Shown piece after piece: positions 6,630 through 10,089 of a DNA stretch of 10,089 nt. Under the pieces are notes generated by a model. The model saw only the letters and a program-made list of their open reading frames with translations. It did not search any database and had not been told where the DNA came from. The position numbers were made by a program, and so were the translations under genes. The stretch is from an uncultured Clostridia bacterium (lineage in GTDB: Bacteria; Bacillota; Clostridia; Christensenellales; UBA1242). Location of the stretch: positions 1 to 10,089 of the forward strand of contig CALWFX010000054.1 in assembly GCA_944377765.1 (NCBI GenBank), written 5' to 3'. The first letter of the stretch is position 1, and the number at the start of each line of letters is the position of its first letter.

Positions 6630-6741
6630 AAATAAATTAAATATTATTTATTAATAATTATTTTAAATTAAAAAATTTAAATTTAAATAAAATTAAATAT
6701 TAATTAAAATATATAAATAATTAAAAAAATAATTAAAAATT
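6620..6741. other. Pure A/T tract of 122 bases
   Basis: From 6620 to 6741 there is not a single G or C. A second run of 75 A/T-only bases follows at 6764-6838, interrupted only by the two terminator hairpins. The tract begins inside the last codons of metG and fills most of the spacer between convergent genes. No gene, RNA or promoter could be supported in it; TATAAT-like strings are expected by chance in such sequence. Confidence 0.85.
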
Positions 6742-6743
6742 CG

Positions 6744-6775
6744 AAAATAAAAGGTTTATAGCCTTTTATTTTTTT
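6744..6775 (+). terminator. Intrinsic terminator of the hisS-metG operon
   Basis: An 11-bp stem (6744-6754 with 6762-6772) with a 7-base loop is followed by T residues to 6775. It sits 115 bases after the metG stop, so the transcript would have an unusually long A/U-only 3' end. The upstream side is also A-rich, so it might work weakly in both directions. Confidence 0.75.
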
Positions 6776-6831
6776 ATTTATTTAAATATTTTTATTTATT
6801 AATAAAATTAAAATAAATTAATAATAAAAAT

Positions 6832-6858
6832 AAAAAAAGAGATATTTAATATCTCTTT
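6832..6858 (-). terminator. Intrinsic terminator of the large minus-strand gene
   Basis: Read on the minus strand, a 9-bp stem AAAGAGATA/TATCTCTTT (6858-6850 with 6844-6836) and a 5-base loop are followed by a run of seven T residues (complement of 6838-6832). It starts 29 bases past the stop codon of the minus-strand gene. Confidence 0.85.
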
Positions 6859-6887
6859 AATTATTAAATTTTTATAATTCCCGCCTT

Positions 6888-9800
6888 TTATGCAACTATA
6901 GAATTAATATACTGTTGTCTATAATATTCGTTTGTATATAATGTTTTCCCTGCTCCTGTAACATAAGAAGACCCACTTACAGATTGAATTTTAATTGGAA
7001 TAATAATTATATCAGAGATGTTCATTTCGGTTTCTATTGAATCAATAAAACGTAAATTTTTCCTATAAATCTCATCACCATTTTGAGTTTCAACAATATA
7101 ATTTTGACTAACCCCTAAATAAACATCCATATCTTTTACGCCACTCATTCCAGTCAAACTTTCCGCATTAATACTTAAATTATATCCAGTTTCACTTATT
7201 GAAAAACCTAAAATAGATTTTTCCAATGACGGATTTGGATTAACAGAATTTATTGCTAATTTAATTGCTTCATAACCAACATTTGTCAATCCAAGTGCTT
7301 GTGCCATTATTATCATTAAATTTGGCATAATTTCATTTGTTTTATAAGAATATGTGTATGTTTTATCTTCAGTTTTCCCAAATCCCCAGAAAGGTTTATA
7401 TCCATAAGTGTTATTTGTAATCGTAAGTGTATCATTTTTATATTCTATCGTTGAAATTCTTTTGTCATAACCACTTAAAGCATAGACTGTATAATCATTA
7501 TTTCCTGCAACTGCTGTCCATGTAATTTCTCTTTTGGCTGGAATATTTAATTCCATGTAAAGATAAATATCTCCACAATCACTTATCTCAGCTAAAATAT
7601 CAAATGCAACATATATGTCTCCAAACACAGGAATGCTAATTGTTGTATCACCCTTAAAATTGAAACCTTTTGTGTTAAGTGTGTTAACTGCAATATCCAT
7701 AAATTCTGGCAAACTGCTTAAATTGTGATGTTCATTTGCTGGATTTTTTGTAAAATAATCAAAGTTTTCAGCATTGAAATCTTTTATATCAATATTAACA
7801 CATACTGTTTGCCCATTTAAAACAAGATTGCTTGCATTTATTTGTCTTAATTTTAATATACCATTTTCTTCATTTAAAATAATGTTAATTTCACATATAT
7901 TATTATCAATATTTAACTTAATACTTAAAATTTTTTGTGAAATCTCTCCATCAATGCTTTGAATGGAAATACTACTTATCATCTTTAATATGTTTGAAAT
8001 ATCGCCAAGTAAATTATCAACTTGAGAAATATCGTCCGATACATCATTTTCAGTTATGCCCAAAAGTGAGTGAACAAAAGAGAAATCAGTTGTGCATTCT
8101 TCAAGTTGCCAAGCATTCATCATATCTTCGCCAAGGTCAACATTCATAAAGCCTAATATCATTGATATCATATCACTCATGTTGGCATTATCAATTCTGC
8201 CTCGGAAATAACTATTTCCCAAATATTCACCATGGCTGTATGAAATAAACAAACCACTTTCATCAACCACTTGCTCATTACTATTATAAAAGATTGATAA
8301 ATCATGTTGAGTTCCACTTGCAAGCAAACTTAAATCGCCTTGAACTTTAAGCATTTTGTCGCCAAAAAGTTCAAAACCACCTTCGCCTTCAGTTACACTG
8401 ACATTCACATCACCCGATAAACTTGTTTCGCCTAAATTTACATTTAAACCAACTTCATAATTAAAGCCATTAATATATTCATAAACAGCATTTACCATTT
8501 CAAACACTTCTTGATAAGGAGTGAAATCTGTTAACAATGTGTTGCCACCATTTACATAAACACTTTCAACAGCAGAGTAATTTTCATTAAATTTAATATT
8601 GTCTATAAAGTTTGAAGATTTGCCAAGAGCAATATTTTCTAAATATACTGCAAAATTTTTCTTGGCAGTAATTGGTTTTTCATTGTTTAAAAGATATCCT
8701 TCATAACTATCATAAATTTCAGTGTTTGGATCAACAATATTTGCTCCAATTATAACTTGAGTTGGCACAATTTGATTTTCCACTTTTGCACCAAAGGCTT
8801 GCAAAACAATATCTGCAAAATATGCTTGCTCACTATAATATAGTTTATCATTGATATTTGCCTGAATGCCACCTTCAACCCAAGCCAAACTAACATTTTT
8901 TAATGCAGGCAAAATAACACTAAATGTGTTTAAAGTTGCAGTATCTAAATTTACTCCAAAAGTTTTTAAAATTTCAGTGATTTCATTTAAAGTGTTTTCG
9001 CTTAAATCTAAAGTAATTTTAAGTCCTTGCAAGTCAAGATAGATTTCATCACCAATTAAATAGATATAGGTATTTAAATTCATTGATGAAGTGTAAACTC
9101 TGATATATGGAACTAAATTTTCGCCATTTTTTACAAGCACTGCCAAAATATTGCCATAAAAACTTGTTGTGCTGTATCTTACAGCCAAATCAGCAGATAA
9201 AGCAAAAACATTTTCCTTTAATTTTACATTTTCAACAATGTTAAATATAGATGAGATATCTTCTTCCTTGCCACTTGGAAGGTAATCAAATTTAAAGTCT
9301 TTTTCATTTACACATAAATTTAAAATGTCAAGATTAATCAAAAGGTTTTCAATGTTTAAATCTTTTAAACTTAAACTATATTCTTTTGAAATTTTATTTA
9401 AACGCATTTCCAAATTATAGTTTTTGTAAGTTAAATTGTAGACAATTTTATCTTCAAATTCAGTTTCCTTCAATGTGATATCATTCAAAATTTCTGGCAA
9501 CATGGAAATATCAAAATTAACTAAATCTACACCCAAATATTTTGATATGGTTTCAAGTATATTTCCCGTTTCAGTGGAAATTCCAAATTGCTCGCAAATT
9601 GCTTGAATGTCCACTTTATCTAAGTCTAGTTTTAAACTTTTTCTGCCAACACTGACATACAAAATCTTATTTTCTTTTAAATTTTCACCATATAATACTA
9701 AATCTATAACTGCACCATCATAACTTGCTGTTAACATTGCATTAAAAGACATTGTTTTAATATCAAACTTAACTTTGCCATTTAAATCAATTTCAGTTTC

Positions 9801-10089
9801 ATTGCTAATAATGTTTGAGTCAATATCAAAAGTTAAATTTTCAACTGAAACAAAGTTGGAAGCAATATCAATCAAATTTTCGCCATTAACAAATTCATTT
9901 AACGCACTTAAACCGCCATTTATTTTTATATTTTTAACTTCATCATAATTGTCGTTAAATTCAATATCTTCAAGGTGCTCTGTCATTTTCCCTAACTTAA
10001 TATTGTTAAATTTTAAGTCAAAATTAAGTTTCTCACTTTCAGGCATAGAAATAACAGCACTTAAATTCAAACTATCTGGTAAAATATTT
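6888..10089 (-). CDS. Large modular repeat protein, beta-rich, function unknown (N-terminus outside window)
   Basis: The frame is open to the right edge, so about 1067 C-terminal residues are visible and the true start is beyond 10089. A TTG at 10070 is in frame but has no convincing ribosome site and should not be taken as the start; residues below are numbered from it. I do not recognise the family. The protein is built of degenerate modules of alternating hydrophobic/polar strands followed by a short helical signature: IxxIxxxxGV(N/D)L-like stretches at about 173-183, 361-376, 631-647 and 915-932. A linker motif with NIxLGK, FNxNY and a GG pair occurs at 22-53 and again at 477-509. There are few cysteines, no LPxTG motif, no transmembrane anchor and no dockerin at the C-terminus. 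Composition and repeats suggest an exported or surface protein; this is inference, since any signal peptide lies outside. It converges on metG and has its own terminator. Confidence 0.85.
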   Translation of the reverse strand, partial: NILPDSLNLSAVISMPESEKLNFDLKFNNIKLGKMTEHLEDIEFNDNYDEVKNIKINGGLSALNEFVNGENLIDIASNFVSVENLTFDIDSNIISNETEIDLNGKVKFDIKTMSFNAMLTASYDGAVIDLVLYGENLKENKILYVSVGRKSLKLDLDKVDIQAICEQFGISTETGNILETISKYLGVDLVNFDISMLPEILNDITLKETEFEDKIVYNLTYKNYNLEMRLNKISKEYSLSLKDLNIENLLINLDILNLCVNEKDFKFDYLPSGKEEDISSIFNIVENVKLKENVFALSADLAVRYSTTSFYGNILAVLVKNGENLVPYIRVYTSSMNLNTYIYLIGDEIYLDLQGLKITLDLSENTLNEITEILKTFGVNLDTATLNTFSVILPALKNVSLAWVEGGIQANINDKLYYSEQAYFADIVLQAFGAKVENQIVPTQVIIGANIVDPNTEIYDSYEGYLLNNEKPITAKKNFAVYLENIALGKSSNFIDNIKFNENYSAVESVYVNGGNTLLTDFTPYQEVFEMVNAVYEYINGFNYEVGLNVNLGETSLSGDVNVSVTEGEGGFELFGDKMLKVQGDLSLLASGTQHDLSIFYNSNEQVVDESGLFISYSHGEYLGNSYFRGRIDNANMSDMISMILGFMNVDLGEDMMNAWQLEECTTDFSFVHSLLGITENDVSDDISQVDNLLGDISNILKMISSISIQSIDGEISQKILSIKLNIDNNICEINIILNEENGILKLRQINASNLVLNGQTVCVNIDIKDFNAENFDYFTKNPANEHHNLSSLPEFMDIAVNTLNTKGFNFKGDTTISIPVFGDIYVAFDILAEISDCGDIYLYMELNIPAKREITWTAVAGNNDYTVYALSGYDKRISTIEYKNDTLTITNNTYGYKPFWGFGKTEDKTYTYSYKTNEIMPNLMIIMAQALGLTNVGYEAIKLAINSVNPNPSLEKSILGFSISETGYNLSINAESLTGMSGVKDMDVYLGVSQNYIVETQNGDEIYRKNLRFIDSIETEMNISDIIIIPIKIQSVSGSSYVTGAGKTLYTNEYYRQQYINSIVA
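8544..8642 (-). repeat. Linker repeat, copy 2 in the large protein
   Basis: It encodes residues 477-509, with NIALGK, NIKFNENY and VNGG, homologous to copy 1 at 9912-10007. A weaker third position may be near residues 763-800, where DFNAENFDYF leads into LPEFMDIAVNTL, but there the motif is not conserved. Confidence 0.7.
9912..10007 (-). repeat. Linker repeat, copy 1 in the large protein
   Basis: It encodes residues 22-53 (numbered from the TTG at 10070), with NIKLGK, then DIEFNDNY, then a V and NGG. It aligns with copy 2 at 8544-8642, sharing the NIxLGK, DxIxFN or DIxFN, NY, V and GG positions, about 455 residues apart. It marks the start of a repeating unit. Confidence 0.7.

Noticed and set aside
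10068..10070. TTG as the start of the large minus-strand gene
   Set aside because: The frame stays open to the window edge and no ribosome site is placed before it, so the gene is treated as partial.
1..10089. CRISPR array, insertion sequence, tRNA or rRNA gene
   Set aside because: No evenly spaced direct repeats, transposase motifs or conserved RNA gene sequences were seen on either strand.

Overview
The window is very AT-rich (coarsely about 70% A+T) and looks like a chromosomal stretch of a low-GC Gram-positive-like bacterium, probably an uncultured clostridial or related Firmicutes lineage. The lineage is inferred from A/T-biased codon use, strong AGGAG-type ribosome sites, T-tailed hairpin terminators and a HelD-type RNA polymerase ATPase. 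All five genes stop at TAA. Tryptophan is written TGG and no TGA interrupts roughly 3000 codons, so the code is standard rather than the Mycoplasma code.

Layout: (1) 2-886 (+) is the C-terminal DNA-wrapping domain of GyrA, cut by the left edge and closed by a clear intrinsic terminator. (2) 887-1147 holds that terminator, an extended -10 promoter and an untranslated leader with a nested three-arm hairpin (cloverleaf) element. (3) 1148-3190 (+) is a HelD-like superfamily 1 ATPase, followed by its own terminator. (4) 3191-3606 is a 416-bp gene-free interval with a cluster of DnaA boxes, several hairpins and a good sigma-A-type promoter. (5) 3607-4908 hisS and 4929-6629 metG (+) form a two-gene aminoacyl-tRNA synthetase operon with a 20-bp gap. 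(6) 6630-6887 is an almost pure A/T spacer with two terminators facing each other. (7) 6888-10089 (-) is most of a very large modular protein of unknown function whose N-terminus lies beyond the right edge.

Functional picture: the plus-strand genes are core information-processing genes, covering DNA supercoiling (GyrA), RNA polymerase recycling (HelD-like) and charging of tRNA-His and tRNA-Met. Each of the three units appears to be transcribed separately. Both synthetases carry signatures of the archaeal/eukaryote-like or E. coli-like subtypes rather than those of the Bacillus enzymes. The minus-strand gene is a different kind of gene: beta-rich, built of degenerate repeats and probably exported or surface-associated, though the part that could prove this is outside the window.

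The points most worth following are the cloverleaf leader of the helD-like gene, the DnaA-box cluster before hisS, and the repeat architecture of the large minus-strand protein. None of these alone proves a new system.
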